From an uncultured Eubacteriales bacterium (GTDB lineage: Bacteria; Bacillota; Clostridia; Oscillospirales; Acutalibacteraceae), in contig CAKSDI010000006.1 in assembly GCA_934445035.1 (NCBI GenBank), positions 1 to 64,000 of the forward strand: 64,000 nt of DNA, written 5' to 3'. The notes under the pieces are model-generated. The model searched no databases, was not told where the DNA came from, and was given only the letters and a program-made list of their open reading frames with translations. Within the stretch, counting starts at the first letter, position 1. Every line of letters begins with the position of its first letter. Below are positions 50,281-58,754 of the stretch, piece after piece. Both the position numbers and the translations under genes were made by a program.

Positions 50281-51168
50281 TTGAATTTTTATACAGACGG
50301 GTTTAAGGAATACTTAAAGGAAGTCAAAAAAACTTCTTTAAATACGCTTGAAGCTTATATCCGTGATGTCAATCAATTTATCGGTTATTGCACCTCGAAT
50401 AATATTTACGATATAGGAAAGATCAACGAAAAGACAATTCTTGATTTTCTTAAGCACCTTTCCGATATAGGTAAAAGCGAATCCACAAAATCGAGGATAA
50501 TAGCTTCGCTTAGGTGTTATTTTAAATATCTTATATCATTAAATGTTTTATCCGCCGATCCTTCAAAAGCGGTTAAAATGCACAAGTCATCAAGAAAGCT
50601 GCCGGATGTTCTCGAAGTTAACGAGATCGTTAATTTATTGTCACAAGCAAGCGGCTCGGATTATAAAAGTCTTCGTGACAGGGCTATGCTTGAGCTTCAC
50701 TATGCCACGGGTATAAAAGTAACGGAGCTGATAGAATTAAGAGTTTATGATATAAATCTTCAAATCGGTATTTTACATACGCACAGTTCCGGTCACGAAA
50801 GAATAATTCCGGTTTATGCCGACGCCGTTAAGCACATAGAAGATTATATGAAATACGCAAGACCTGCTATTGTAAATGATGAGTCCGAGGACAGGCTGTT
50901 TACTAATATGAACGGTAAACCGCTGACAAGACAGGGCTTTTGGAAAATAATAAAATACTACGCCGATAAGGCAGGTATTAAAAAAGATATCAACCCTCAG
51001 ACATTAAGGCATTCGTTTGCAACACACCTGCTTGAAAACGGTGCGCAGCTCAAAGACTTAAAAGAATTGCTTGGTCATTCTGATATTGCGTCAACACAGG
51101 TTTACGCACAAGTGGTAAAAAGTAAATATGTCAGATCTTATGCAAAATTTCATCCACTTGCAAAATAA
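50281..51168 (+). CDS. xerD: XerD-like tyrosine recombinase with substituted active site
   Basis: A 295-residue protein with the Xer two-domain form: SAM-like N-terminal DNA-binding domain (SLNTLEAYIRDVNQFI) and a C-terminal catalytic domain. The tyrosine is present in STQVYAQV, as are LRHSFATHLL and LLGHSD. However the first catalytic Arg (ATGLRVSEL) reads ATGIKVTEL, the beta-hairpin Lys (GKGxKER) reads SSGHER, and the His of HxLR reads QTLR. Start is TTG 50281 with AAGAGGTG before. Gene order with spoIIM is normal. Catalysis is doubtful. Confidence 0.85.
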   Translation: MNFYTDGFKEYLKEVKKTSLNTLEAYIRDVNQFIGYCTSNNIYDIGKINEKTILDFLKHLSDIGKSESTKSRIIASLRCYFKYLISLNVLSADPSKAVKMHKSSRKLPDVLEVNEIVNLLSQASGSDYKSLRDRAMLELHYATGIKVTELIELRVYDINLQIGILHTHSSGHERIIPVYADAVKHIEDYMKYARPAIVNDESEDRLFTNMNGKPLTRQGFWKIIKYYADKAGIKKDINPQTLRHSFATHLLENGAQLKDLKELLGHSDIASTQVYAQVVKSKYVRSYAKFHPLAK

Positions 51169-51224
51169 AGCTCACTACAATAGTAATTATATATGTATAT
51201 TACTATTACGGTGAGCTTTTATAA
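51167..51224 (+). terminator. Terminator after xerD
   Basis: AAAGCTCAC pairs with GTGAGCTTT outside, and AATAGTAAT with ATTACTATT inside, with an AT-rich loop, then TTTTATAAT. The xerD stop is in the left arm. Confidence 0.8.
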
Positions 51225-51281
51225 TTTGTTCCCCGATTTATACAAAATATTCATTTTGTATAATTGCATATAGCATTCCTT

Positions 51282-51305
51282 AGGCAGGTTACCCTGCCTT
51301 TTTTT
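51282..51305 (+). terminator. Second terminator-like hairpin after xerD
   Basis: A 7-bp perfect GC-rich stem, TTAC loop, followed by seven T. Confidence 0.7.
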
Positions 51306-51403
51306 CTTTTGCAATTACCGCGCCCTTTAGGCGCTTACAAAATGCCTGTTTTGTTCCGTTGTGCGGTGCTACTCCTTTTAAGCACTTTGCCAGCAACAAA
51401 AAT

Positions 51404-51427
51404 GCGGCAGAAAAATTTTTCTGCCGC
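51404..51427 (-). terminator. Palindromic terminator of the yitT-family gene
   Basis: A perfect self-complementary GCGGCAGAAAAA/TTTTTCTGCCGC, 8 nt after the stop of the minus-strand gene, followed on that strand by ATTTTTG. Confidence 0.75.
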
Positions 51428-51434
51428 AAAAATT

Positions 51435-52310
51435 TTAAGTTTGTTTTCCTTTCATAACATCTGCTATCTCCGAAATCGATATGTAAGCATATGGATCAAT
51501 ATCGTGAACTATGCTTCTTAGCTTTGTGATCTGAAATCTGTTGACAACTGCATATATCATTTTTTTATCGGTGCCCGAATAAAAGCCTTTGGCGTCAAGC
51601 ACCGTAAGACCGCAGCCGAATTCTTCAGACAGCGCCGAACACACCGGCTCCGAATTCGATGTAACAATAAGCGCCGCCTTTGAGCGGTCAATACCCTCAA
51701 CAAGAAAGTCTACCGTTTTAAGAGCCGCGGCATAAGCAACGATCGAATAAAGCGGTAATATCCAGCTGTTTAAAACAATTCCGCATATTATATATAGTAA
51801 TAAGTTATATATCATAACGAATGTTCCGACTGAAATTCCCAAAATCTTTGAGAAGATCACAGCCATTACTTCAATTCCGTCCATAGCGCCGCCGTATCGG
51901 ATAGCCATACCGCTCCCTACTCCGGAGATCAATCCTCCGAATATTGCGCAAAGAAGCAGATCCTCACCGGCAAGCGGAGAGGCTATGCTAACATCAACGG
52001 GAAAAACATCCGTTATAAGAAACGCGGCGAAAGAATAAATAAAAACAGCATAAATGGAATAAACGGTGAACACTATCCCCTGCTTTTTCAAGCCGTATAT
52101 AAATAGAGGTATATTTAATATAATAAGAAAGAAAGATAAAGATAAGTAACTCGGTGTTATTTGAGAAAGCAGTATCGATGTTCCGGAAATTCCGCTGTCA
52201 TAGAGGTTTACGGGAGCCAAAAACATAGTAACTCCTATAGCATTGATTATTCCGGCGACCGTAAGGAATAAAAAGTTTTTTATTTTAAAGCTGTTTTTAC
52301 ATAATTTCAT
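51435..52310 (-). CDS. YitT family membrane protein
   Basis: A 291-residue protein with five or six membrane helices (YitT_membrane) and a C-terminal DUF2179 domain (from about residue 215, ALIVTSNSEPVCSALSEEFGCGLTVLDAKGFYSG, then RFQITKLRSIVHDIDPYAYISI). The family has many copies in Firmicutes and unknown substrate. An ATG one codon after the longest start is used (52310), with TAGGT before. Alone on its strand. Confidence 0.88.
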   Translation of the reverse strand: MKLCKNSFKIKNFLFLTVAGIINAIGVTMFLAPVNLYDSGISGTSILLSQITPSYLSLSFFLIILNIPLFIYGLKKQGIVFTVYSIYAVFIYSFAAFLITDVFPVDVSIASPLAGEDLLLCAIFGGLISGVGSGMAIRYGGAMDGIEVMAVIFSKILGISVGTFVMIYNLLLYIICGIVLNSWILPLYSIVAYAAALKTVDFLVEGIDRSKAALIVTSNSEPVCSALSEEFGCGLTVLDAKGFYSGTDKKMIYAVVNRFQITKLRSIVHDIDPYAYISISEIADVMKGKQT

Positions 52311-52459
52311 CAATTAACCTACTTTCAGACCGTAAATTTTCTTAATTATATCATAAAATACAATAAAAAACCATAATCAATTTTGTCGAATAATGAAAAA
52401 TAAACAAAATTTTTCTAAAATACGACCGATTATCTACAAATTTAACGGTGCAAAAACTA

Positions 52460-52488
52460 TTGACAAAACAAAAATCGTATGATAAAAT
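52460..52488 (+). promoter_or_regulatory. Promoter for the orphan small gene
   Basis: TTGACA (52460-52465) and TAAAAT (52483-52488) are 17 nt apart. The gap 52311-52459 holds nothing else recognisable. Confidence 0.75.
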
Positions 52489-52517
52489 ATGTGTAAATTT
52501 TAAGGAAGGTGTTTGGT

Positions 52518-52739
52518 ATGTTTAATTGTTCATATTTTAAAAAGAACAGTAATAATTCCACAGATGCAAATTCTGCACCTGCATGTTGTAACGCCTTCAA
52601 ATTTAATATTCTAAACAAAGTGGGCACTGTCGTCATAGCAGTGTCTATTTTTGTATTTCGACTTATTAACATTATTATAATTAGCAATTCGAAGATAATT
52701 TCAAAAAGCAAAACAAGCTGTTGTCTGATTACAGAATAA
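52518..52739 (+). CDS. Orphan 73-residue protein with one membrane helix
   Basis: AGGAAGGTG lies 6-7 nt before ATG 52518. The N-terminus is Asn/Ser/Cys-rich (FNCSYFKKNSNNS, PACCNAFKF); a hydrophobic segment (residues about 38-58, VGTVVIAVSIFVFRLINIIII) is followed by a Ser/Lys-rich tail with Cys-Cys. It has its own promoter and terminator. I do not recognise it. A regulatory RNA instead of a protein is possible, but the ribosome site argues for translation. Confidence 0.6.
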   Translation: MFNCSYFKKNSNNSTDANSAPACCNAFKFNILNKVGTVVIAVSIFVFRLINIIIISNSKIISKSKTSCCLITE

Positions 52740-52753
52740 ATCAGTTTCTTATC

Positions 52754-52788
52754 AAGCTTTGCTTTTTGAAAAAAGCAAAGCTTTTTTT
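52754..52788 (+). terminator. Terminator of the orphan small gene
   Basis: AAGCTTTGCTTTTT pairs with AAAAAGCAAAGCTT, then T-run. Confidence 0.88.
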
Positions 52789-52905
52789 GATTTTTACGGT
52801 AATTGAAATTGCGATTGTAATATAAAGCGCATAATGGTTATATCGGTAATTGTAATTTTACTTGCCGTTAAAATAATAAATCTTTTAAGAAAGAGGTAAT
52901 TAAAA

Positions 52906-54072
52906 ATGAAGAAATCAGCAAAATTTTTAAGCCTGGCTATGGCAGTCGCTATGGTCTGCGGCGTTTTTGCGGGATGCGGTAAAAAGAATTATACCGCCGA
53001 CAATAAGGAGTATGTAATCGGCCTTTCCGGTCCGCTTACAGGTGCCGCCGCGATTTACGGCAACGGTGTTAAGAACGGTGCTCAGCTTGCTATAGACGAA
53101 ATCAATGCGGCAGGCGGACTTAACGGTGTCAAGTTCAGACTTGAAACTACCGACGATATGAACGACGCTACCAAAGTTGCAACAAACTATGCTTCATTGC
53201 TTGAAAAAGGAATGCAGGTCTCTTTGGGATGTGTAACCTCTGCTCCCTGCGCTGAGTGGACTAACCTTTCTCACGAAGACAATGTATTCTTTATCACTCC
53301 TTCTGCTTCTAACGACGATGTTCCGAAATATGACAACGGATATCAGATGTGCTTTGCAGACGGTAACCAGGGTAAAGAAGCCGCTAAATATGTTAACGAA
53401 AACTTCAAGGGTCAGACCATCGGCGTTTTCTATAAATCCGATGATAACTACTCTTCAGGTATCTTCAAGCAGTTCAAGAAAAACCTTGATTCAAGCGTAA
53501 AAGTTGTAGAGACCCTCTTCACAGATGCAGGCGCTACAAGCTTTGACTCTCAGATCAACGAACTCAAAGACTGCAAATTCATATTTATGCCTATCTATTA
53601 CACTCCTGCAACCATCTTTATGACTCAGGCTAAAGGCAAAATTGCCGACGACGCTGTTTACTATGGCTGCGACGGATTTGACGGAATCGATTCTACCGAA
53701 GGCTTTGACATCAAATCTATCCCCCAGGAAGTATCTATGCTTTCTCACTTTGATTCTTCTGCTACCACAGGCGCTGCAGGCAACTTCATAAAGAAATATA
53801 CCGAGAAGTACGGCAAAGAAACTCTTAACCAGTTCGGTGCTTCCGCTTACGACTGCGTATATGCTATCTACGGCGCAATGAAAGAAGCTAAAGTTGACGA
53901 TGTTACAATCTCTGCTTCAGATCTTTGCGATATACTCAAAGATACTTTCAAGACCTTCAAACTTACAAATGCTGTAACAGGCGGCGAAAAAGGTGAAGTT
54001 TCTTGGGAAAAGAGCGGAACTGTTAACAAAGAAGCTGTTAAATTCGTTATAAAGAAAGCAGATAACGCTTAA
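52906..54072 (+). CDS. livJ: Branched-chain amino acid ABC transporter substrate-binding lipoprotein
   Basis: A 388-residue periplasmic-type binding protein with a lipoprotein signal (MKKSAKF, hydrophobic core, lipobox FAGC at about residue 24). The mature part is the Peripla_BP_6 fold with the opening IGLSGPLTGAAAIYGNGVKNGAQLAIDEINAAGG, the LivJ signature. GAGGT is before ATG. It leads livJHMGF. It uses more abundant-gene-like codons (many GAC, AAC, AAG) than neighbours, in line with high expression. Substrate among Leu, Ile, Val or related is inferred. Confidence 0.93.
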   Translation: MKKSAKFLSLAMAVAMVCGVFAGCGKKNYTADNKEYVIGLSGPLTGAAAIYGNGVKNGAQLAIDEINAAGGLNGVKFRLETTDDMNDATKVATNYASLLEKGMQVSLGCVTSAPCAEWTNLSHEDNVFFITPSASNDDVPKYDNGYQMCFADGNQGKEAAKYVNENFKGQTIGVFYKSDDNYSSGIFKQFKKNLDSSVKVVETLFTDAGATSFDSQINELKDCKFIFMPIYYTPATIFMTQAKGKIADDAVYYGCDGFDGIDSTEGFDIKSIPQEVSMLSHFDSSATTGAAGNFIKKYTEKYGKETLNQFGASAYDCVYAIYGAMKEAKVDDVTISASDLCDILKDTFKTFKLTNAVTGGEKGEVSWEKSGTVNKEAVKFVIKKADNA

Positions 54073-54084
54073 TCTATCTAATAT

Positions 54085-54122
54085 GTATCCTCCGGCATAT
54101 CGGAAAGGTGTGCCGGGGATAC
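54085..54122 (+). promoter_or_regulatory. Intercistronic hairpin 1 after livJ
   Basis: GTATCC (54085-54090) and CCGGCA (54092-54097) pair with TGCCGG and GGATAC (54111-54122) with one bulged T. No T-run follows. Confidence 0.7.
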
Positions 54123-54130
54123 GCTCTGTA

Positions 54131-54188
54131 TATTAACCGAGACTTAATAGCTTGGTTTTTAATGCGAGCTATTAAGCGTCGGTTAATA
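54131..54188 (+). promoter_or_regulatory. Intercistronic hairpin 2 between livJ and livH
   Basis: Two perfect 10-bp stems (54131-54140 with 54179-54188, 54143-54152 with 54167-54176) stack across a 2x2 mismatch, with a 14-nt loop. No T-run. Such a structure may shield livJ mRNA from 3' decay. Confidence 0.75.
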
Positions 54189-54215
54189 TTAAATTCATTA
54201 TGGTAAGGTGTTAAA

Positions 54216-55088
54216 ATGGAAATTATTACAACCTTAATAAACGGCCTTAGCATCGGCGGAATTTACGCAATGATCGCTTTAGGCTACACAATGGTATACG
54301 GCATTGCTAAAATGCTTAACTTTGCTCACGGCGACATTATTATGGTCGGCGGATATACTATTTATGTTTTTATGATGATGACCGGTCATCCGTTCATCGC
54401 AATACTCGCAGCAATTATATTCTGCACGCTCCTCGGAATAACCATTGAAAGAGTGGCTTATAAACCTCTTCGCGGCGCTTCTCCCCTTGCGGTTCTTATT
54501 ACTGCGATCGGCGTAAGCTATCTTTTGCAGAGTTTGGCACAGATCATATTCGGATCGGCTCCTAAAATGGTAAATATTTTTGAGCTCGGAACCGTTAAAA
54601 TAGGCTCTATGAAGATCCAGGTCGCTACCCTGCTCACGCTTGCCTGCACGATAGTAGTAATGGCGGCGCTCAGCATTTTTGTTAAATACACCAAAATGGG
54701 AAGAGCAATGATAGCTACCTCTGAGGACAGAGATGCAACTCAGCTTATGGGAATAAATGTTAATATGGTCATCACCGTAACATTTGCTATAGGCTCAGCT
54801 TTAGCTGCTATTGCAGGTCTTTTCTATCTGCTTAAATCTCCGAGCATTTCTAATACATTCGGTTCTATGCCCGGAATTAAAGCTTTCACAGCGGCTGTTA
54901 TCGGCGGAATCGGATCGATCCCCGGTGCTATGATCGGCGGTATATTCTTAGGTATAATCGAGTGCATTTCTTATAAGATCCCTGCTCTAGCCGCTTATAC
55001 CGACGCAATAGAATTCCTTATACTTATAGTTATTCTTCTTGTTAAACCGACAGGAATTCTCGGTAAGAAGAGAAAGGAGAAAGTATAA
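54216..55088 (+). CDS. livH: Branched-chain amino acid ABC transporter permease LivH
   Basis: A 290-residue inner-membrane permease with eight helices. Family motifs: GLSIGGIYAMIALGYTMVYGIAKMLNFAHGDIIMVGGY at the N-terminus and the late GGIGSIPGAMIGGIFLGIIE loop that contacts the ATPases. AAGGTG before ATG. Its stop and the livM start overlap by one base. Confidence 0.95.
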   Translation: MEIITTLINGLSIGGIYAMIALGYTMVYGIAKMLNFAHGDIIMVGGYTIYVFMMMTGHPFIAILAAIIFCTLLGITIERVAYKPLRGASPLAVLITAIGVSYLLQSLAQIIFGSAPKMVNIFELGTVKIGSMKIQVATLLTLACTIVVMAALSIFVKYTKMGRAMIATSEDRDATQLMGINVNMVITVTFAIGSALAAIAGLFYLLKSPSISNTFGSMPGIKAFTAAVIGGIGSIPGAMIGGIFLGIIECISYKIPALAAYTDAIEFLILIVILLVKPTGILGKKRKEKV

Positions 55089-56242
55089 TGGGAAATTCAA
55101 AATTATCTAAGATCAAATGGAAGCATTATATCAATTATGCTGTAATTTCCGCTTTCACGATTTTTCTGCTTATCAGTTCTCTTACTTTCGGTCTTGAAAA
55201 ATCAACAATTTATCTTGTAGAAAAAATTTCAATCGCAATCATTCTTGCTTTGTCTTTAAACCTTGTTGTAGGTTTCTTAGGAGAACTTTCGCTCGGTCAC
55301 GCCGGATTTATGTGTATAGGCGCTTATCTCGGCGGAAAATGCTCGCTTATTCTTGAGCAAAAGCTCGGCTCAACAGGTCCGCTTTCACTGGTTATATCTT
55401 TACTTGTCGGCGGTATCTGTGCGGCATTCTTCGGATTTGTGGTAGGTCTTCCCGCTCTTCGTCTTAAAGGCGACTATCTAGCTATTGTTACTTTAGGCTT
55501 CGGAGAAATAGTAAAATCTGTTTTCCAGAACACAAGTCAGGAATCATTCGGCGGCGCTTTAGGTCTTGAAACTCCGAGATATGATAAAGATTCACTTTAT
55601 CTTTATGCTTTCATTATCGTTCTTATCACACTCGCCGTTATTCAGAATCTTATGCGTTCTAAACACGGCAGAGCCATAACCTCAATAAGAGATAACGAAA
55701 TCGCTGCTAAAGCAACGGGTATCAGCGTAACGAAATATAAGCTTTTAGCTTTCATCATTTCTTCATTCTTCGCAGGAGTTGCCGGCGTTCTTTACAGCTT
55801 TTCGAACTATAATGTTCAGAGCTCAAAATTCGGTTATAACTACTCGATAGAAATTCTCGTTATGGTCGTTCTCGGCGGAATCGGCTCTATCAACGGTTCG
55901 ATAATCGCCGCTGCGCTTATAACTTTCATCAACACCGAATTTGCAACGATCCTTACAGGCAACCTTGCAGTTCTGCAGAACTTGCTCTATGCAATAATTC
56001 TTATCTTAATAGTTATTTACAATAACTCTCCCGCATTTAAAGCAATACGCGAAAAATACGATTTAAGAAAGCTTTTTGAAAAGCTCCACAAGAAAAAAGA
56101 TCCGTCTGTGATAAAAGACGATTCCGCTAAATGGGCTCGCATACAGACTAAAATTCCTATGGATGAGGTTTTATCGGTAGATGTTTCTGCAACCGATCCT
56201 AACAACCTTAAGCCCGATAAATCACCGAAGGAGGATAAATGA
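55088..56242 (+). CDS. livM: Branched-chain amino acid ABC transporter permease LivM
   Basis: A 384-residue permease, longer than usual because of a hydrophilic C-terminal tail of about 60 residues (KLHKKKDPSVIKDDSAKW onward). The core has NLVVGFLGELSLGHAGFMCIGAY, LRLKGDYLAIVTLGFGE and the EAA-like loop GGIGSINGSIIAAALIT. AAGGAG lies before ATG. Confidence 0.95.
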   Translation: MGNSKLSKIKWKHYINYAVISAFTIFLLISSLTFGLEKSTIYLVEKISIAIILALSLNLVVGFLGELSLGHAGFMCIGAYLGGKCSLILEQKLGSTGPLSLVISLLVGGICAAFFGFVVGLPALRLKGDYLAIVTLGFGEIVKSVFQNTSQESFGGALGLETPRYDKDSLYLYAFIIVLITLAVIQNLMRSKHGRAITSIRDNEIAAKATGISVTKYKLLAFIISSFFAGVAGVLYSFSNYNVQSSKFGYNYSIEILVMVVLGGIGSINGSIIAAALITFINTEFATILTGNLAVLQNLLYAIILILIVIYNNSPAFKAIREKYDLRKLFEKLHKKKDPSVIKDDSAKWARIQTKIPMDEVLSVDVSATDPNNLKPDKSPKEDK

Positions 56243-57012
56243 TGTCAGAATATGTACTTGAAACAATAGACCTCGGAATATCCTTCGGAGGACTTAAAGC
56301 GGCACAAGATGTTAATATTAAAATAAAGAAAAATCAGATTTACGGTCTTGTCGGACCTAACGGTGCAGGTAAAACTACGATTTTTAATCTTCTCACCGGA
56401 GTTTATCAGCCAACAACCGGAACTTTCCTTTTAAACGGTGAAGATCTTAAAGGCAAATCGCAGGAAAAGATCAATCATAAAGGAATTGCCCGAACTTTCC
56501 AGAACATCAGACTGTTCAACAATATGAGCGTTATCAGAAATGTTATGGTAGGTCTTTCAAATCAGCCTGAATTCAAATGCGGCTTTCTTTCTTCGATTTT
56601 AAGATTGCCTAAGCATTTTAAGGTTGAAAAAGCAATGCGTAACCGCGCAAAGGAAATTCTTCGCATTTTCGACCTGGAAGAAGAAAGAAACAATCTTGCG
56701 TGCAACCTCCCCTATGGTAAACAGCGCAAGCTTGAAATTGCCCGCGCTCTTGCGACCAATCCTAAGCTTTTACTTCTTGACGAGCCTGCCGCGGGAATGA
56801 ATCCTAACGAAACCAAGGATCTTATGGACACCATATTTTTGATCCGCGATAAATTCGATATGACCATTTTGCTCATAGAGCACGATATGAAATTCGTTTC
56901 GGGACTTTGCGACGAAGTAACCGTTCTTAACTTCGGTACTGTTCTCGCTCAGGGTAATACTAAAGAAGCACTTAACGATCCCGAAGTTATCAAAGCTTAT
57001 ATCGGCGGTTAA
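56242..57012 (+). CDS. livG: Branched-chain amino acid ABC transporter ATP-binding protein LivG
   Basis: A 256-residue ATPase. Walker A is GPNGAGKTT, Q-loop region ARTFQNIRLF, the signature reads PYGKQRKLEIARAL (as usual for LivG), Walker B LLLLDEPAAGMNP, and switch His in LIEHDM. Two ATGs overlap the livM stop; the second, 7 nt from GGAGG, is preferred. Pairs with LivF. Confidence 0.95.
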   Translation: MSEYVLETIDLGISFGGLKAAQDVNIKIKKNQIYGLVGPNGAGKTTIFNLLTGVYQPTTGTFLLNGEDLKGKSQEKINHKGIARTFQNIRLFNNMSVIRNVMVGLSNQPEFKCGFLSSILRLPKHFKVEKAMRNRAKEILRIFDLEEERNNLACNLPYGKQRKLEIARALATNPKLLLLDEPAAGMNPNETKDLMDTIFLIRDKFDMTILLIEHDMKFVSGLCDEVTVLNFGTVLAQGNTKEALNDPEVIKAYIGG

Positions 57013-57023
57013 AGGAGAATATT

Positions 57024-57734
57024 ATGGCATTACTTGAAATTAAAGATTTGGAAGTATTTTACGGCGTTATTCAGGCGCTTAAAGGTATAAGCTTTTCTGT
57101 TGACGAGGGCGAGATAATCACCCTTATCGGCGCAAACGGCGCAGGTAAGACCACTACTATGCAGAGCGTTATCGGTCTTATTCCGAAAAAAGCAGGCACT
57201 GTTACTTATAACGGCGAAAATATAACCCACACCCCCGCTCATAAGCTTGTCGGAAAAGGTATGGCACAGGTTCCCGAAGGAAGAAGAATTTTCCAGGAAC
57301 TTACTGTTTATGAAAATCTTCTGATGGGCGCATTCCTCAATAAGGATAAAAAAGAAATAAAAGACGATATTGAAAGAATTTACACTCTTTTCCCGAGGCT
57401 TAAAGAAAGAAAAAGCCAGATTGCCGGAACTCTTTCCGGCGGCGAACAGCAAATGCTTGCAATGGGCAGAGCGCTTATGAGCAAGCCTAAGCTTCTTATG
57501 CTTGACGAGCCCTCTATGGGTCTTTCTCCGCTACTTGTTGACGAGGTTTTCAGTCTTATCAAAGAGATCAATAAAGACGGAACAACAATTTTGCTTGTTG
57601 AACAAAACGCAGGTAAATCCCTTGCAATTTCGGACAGAGCCTATGTTCTTGAAAACGGCAAAATAGTTTTAACAGGTACAGGCAAAGAGCTTATGGAAAG
57701 CGATATGGTTAAAAAAGCCTATCTCGGCGGTTAA
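57024..57734 (+). CDS. livF: Branched-chain amino acid ABC transporter ATP-binding protein LivF
   Basis: A 236-residue ATPase. Walker A GANGAGKTT, MAQVPEGRRIFQELTVYENL, signature LSGGEQQMLAMGRAL, Walker B LLMLDEPSMGLSP and VEQNAG with the LivF-type Gln in place of His after Glu. AAAGGAG lies before ATG. Last gene of the operon. Confidence 0.96.
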   Translation: MALLEIKDLEVFYGVIQALKGISFSVDEGEIITLIGANGAGKTTTMQSVIGLIPKKAGTVTYNGENITHTPAHKLVGKGMAQVPEGRRIFQELTVYENLLMGAFLNKDKKEIKDDIERIYTLFPRLKERKSQIAGTLSGGEQQMLAMGRALMSKPKLLMLDEPSMGLSPLLVDEVFSLIKEINKDGTTILLVEQNAGKSLAISDRAYVLENGKIVLTGTGKELMESDMVKKAYLGG

Positions 57735-57748
57735 TAAGTTTATAAAAT

Positions 57749-57781
57749 AAAAAAGACTGCAACAAAATGCAGTCTTTTTTT
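57749..57781. terminator. Bidirectional terminator of liv operon and ZIP gene
   Basis: AAAAGACTGCA (57751-57761) pairs with TGCAGTCTTTT (57768-57778), A-rich before and T-rich after. Confidence 0.9.
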
Positions 57782-58588
57782 CTATCCTAATGCAACATCA
57801 AGCAGCATCATAATTGCAAAGCCCAAAATAATACCGATCGTAGAAAAATACGGTGCCTCTTCCCTGTTTTGCTGACATTCCGGTATAAGCTCGTGAACGG
57901 CGACTAAAATCATAGCTCCTGCGGCAAAAGAGAGCGCATAAGTCATAATTGACTCGACAAAAACTACAAGCACCGCGCCGATAAGACCTGCTATCGGCTC
58001 GACAAGCCCTGATGCCTGACCGATAAGAAAGCTTTTTATTCGCGATTTTCCCTCTCGTCTTAAAGGAATCGAAACTGCCGCTCCCTCCGGGAAATTCTGC
58101 AAAGCTATGCCTATTGCTATACTGAAAGCACCCATAATTTGTTCCGAAGTGGCATTAGCTCCTTTCAGCGCTCCGAACGCAACACCTACTGCCAAACCCT
58201 CGGGGATATTGTGCAAGGTGATTGATAAAACAAGCATAAAAATTCTGCTTTTACGCGGATTGATTTCATTTGATCCGTTATTCGCCCTTTTAGAAGCCCC
58301 TGAAATGATTTTATCAGAAATAAGCAAGAATACCGCTCCGATTATAAAACCAAGCGTAACGCTTAAATACGGCGGTATTATGCTGTTCAGACTGCTTGCC
58401 TTATCGATCGCCGGCTGTAAAAGCGACCAAAACGAAGCCGCTATCATAACTCCTGCTGAAAATCCGAGCATAAGATTTAATATTTTATCATTAGGCTTTT
58501 TAAAAAATACGACGGTGCCTGCTCCGAGTGCCGTTACAAACCAGGTGCCTAAGGTTGCAAGCATCGTCATAAGTATTATTCTGTACAT
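57782..58588 (-). CDS. ZIP family metal transporter
   Basis: A 268-residue membrane protein with eight helices. The metal sites are HNIPEGLAVG in helix 4 and QNFPEGAAVS in helix 5, the prokaryotic ZIP (ZupT/GufA-like) pattern, with Gln for the first His in helix 5. It imports zinc or other divalent metals. GGAGGG is 6 nt before ATG. Confidence 0.93.
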   Translation of the reverse strand: MYRIILMTMLATLGTWFVTALGAGTVVFFKKPNDKILNLMLGFSAGVMIAASFWSLLQPAIDKASSLNSIIPPYLSVTLGFIIGAVFLLISDKIISGASKRANNGSNEINPRKSRIFMLVLSITLHNIPEGLAVGVAFGALKGANATSEQIMGAFSIAIGIALQNFPEGAAVSIPLRREGKSRIKSFLIGQASGLVEPIAGLIGAVLVVFVESIMTYALSFAAGAMILVAVHELIPECQQNREEAPYFSTIGIILGFAIMMLLDVALG

Positions 58589-58679
58589 TTTTAACCCTCC
58601 GTTAACATTATATTGTTAAAAATAGAGTAAGGTTAAAACTCAAATTTAAAGCACTTTTCTTCACTTATAAATAAAATAA

Positions 58680-58718
58680 AAAAAGTCAAGGAAAATTCAA
58701 ATTTTTCCTTGACTTTTT
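58680..58718. terminator. Long hairpin; right arm overlaps tRNA-Lys -35
   Basis: A perfect 16-bp stem (58680-58695 with 58703-58718), 7-nt loop. T-rich on the minus side. It can end a transcript or fold when read through. The remaining spacer 58589-58679 shows nothing more. Confidence 0.65.
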
Positions 58719-58737
58719 GCCACTTAATTGATATAAT
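58709..58737 (+). promoter_or_regulatory. Promoter for tRNA-Lys
   Basis: TTGACT (58709-58714) and TATAAT (58732-58737) are 17 nt apart, 17 nt before the tRNA. Confidence 0.8.
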
Positions 58738-58754
58738 AATTAAGCTGTCTATTT

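Larger units (their letters stand above)
51225..51430. other. Structured gene-free region
   Basis: Holds several short hairpins in a row: ATACAAAAT...ATTTTGTAT at about 51240-51261, AGGCAGG/CCTGCCT with T-run at 51282-51305, GCGCC/GGCGC near 51330, and a perfect 24-bp palindrome at 51404-51427. It is more GC-rich and Cys/Pro-coding in no clear frame. It looks like a dispersed repeat or RNA region; nothing is recognised. Confidence 0.4.

Noticed and set aside
51264..51521. 85-codon plus-strand frame after xerD
   Set aside because: Runs through hairpins and into the antisense of the yitT-family gene; no ribosome site. It may reflect a repeat.
57030..57452. 140-codon minus-strand frame inside livF
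   Set aside because: Antisense to a complete ABC ATPase gene; no start signals.
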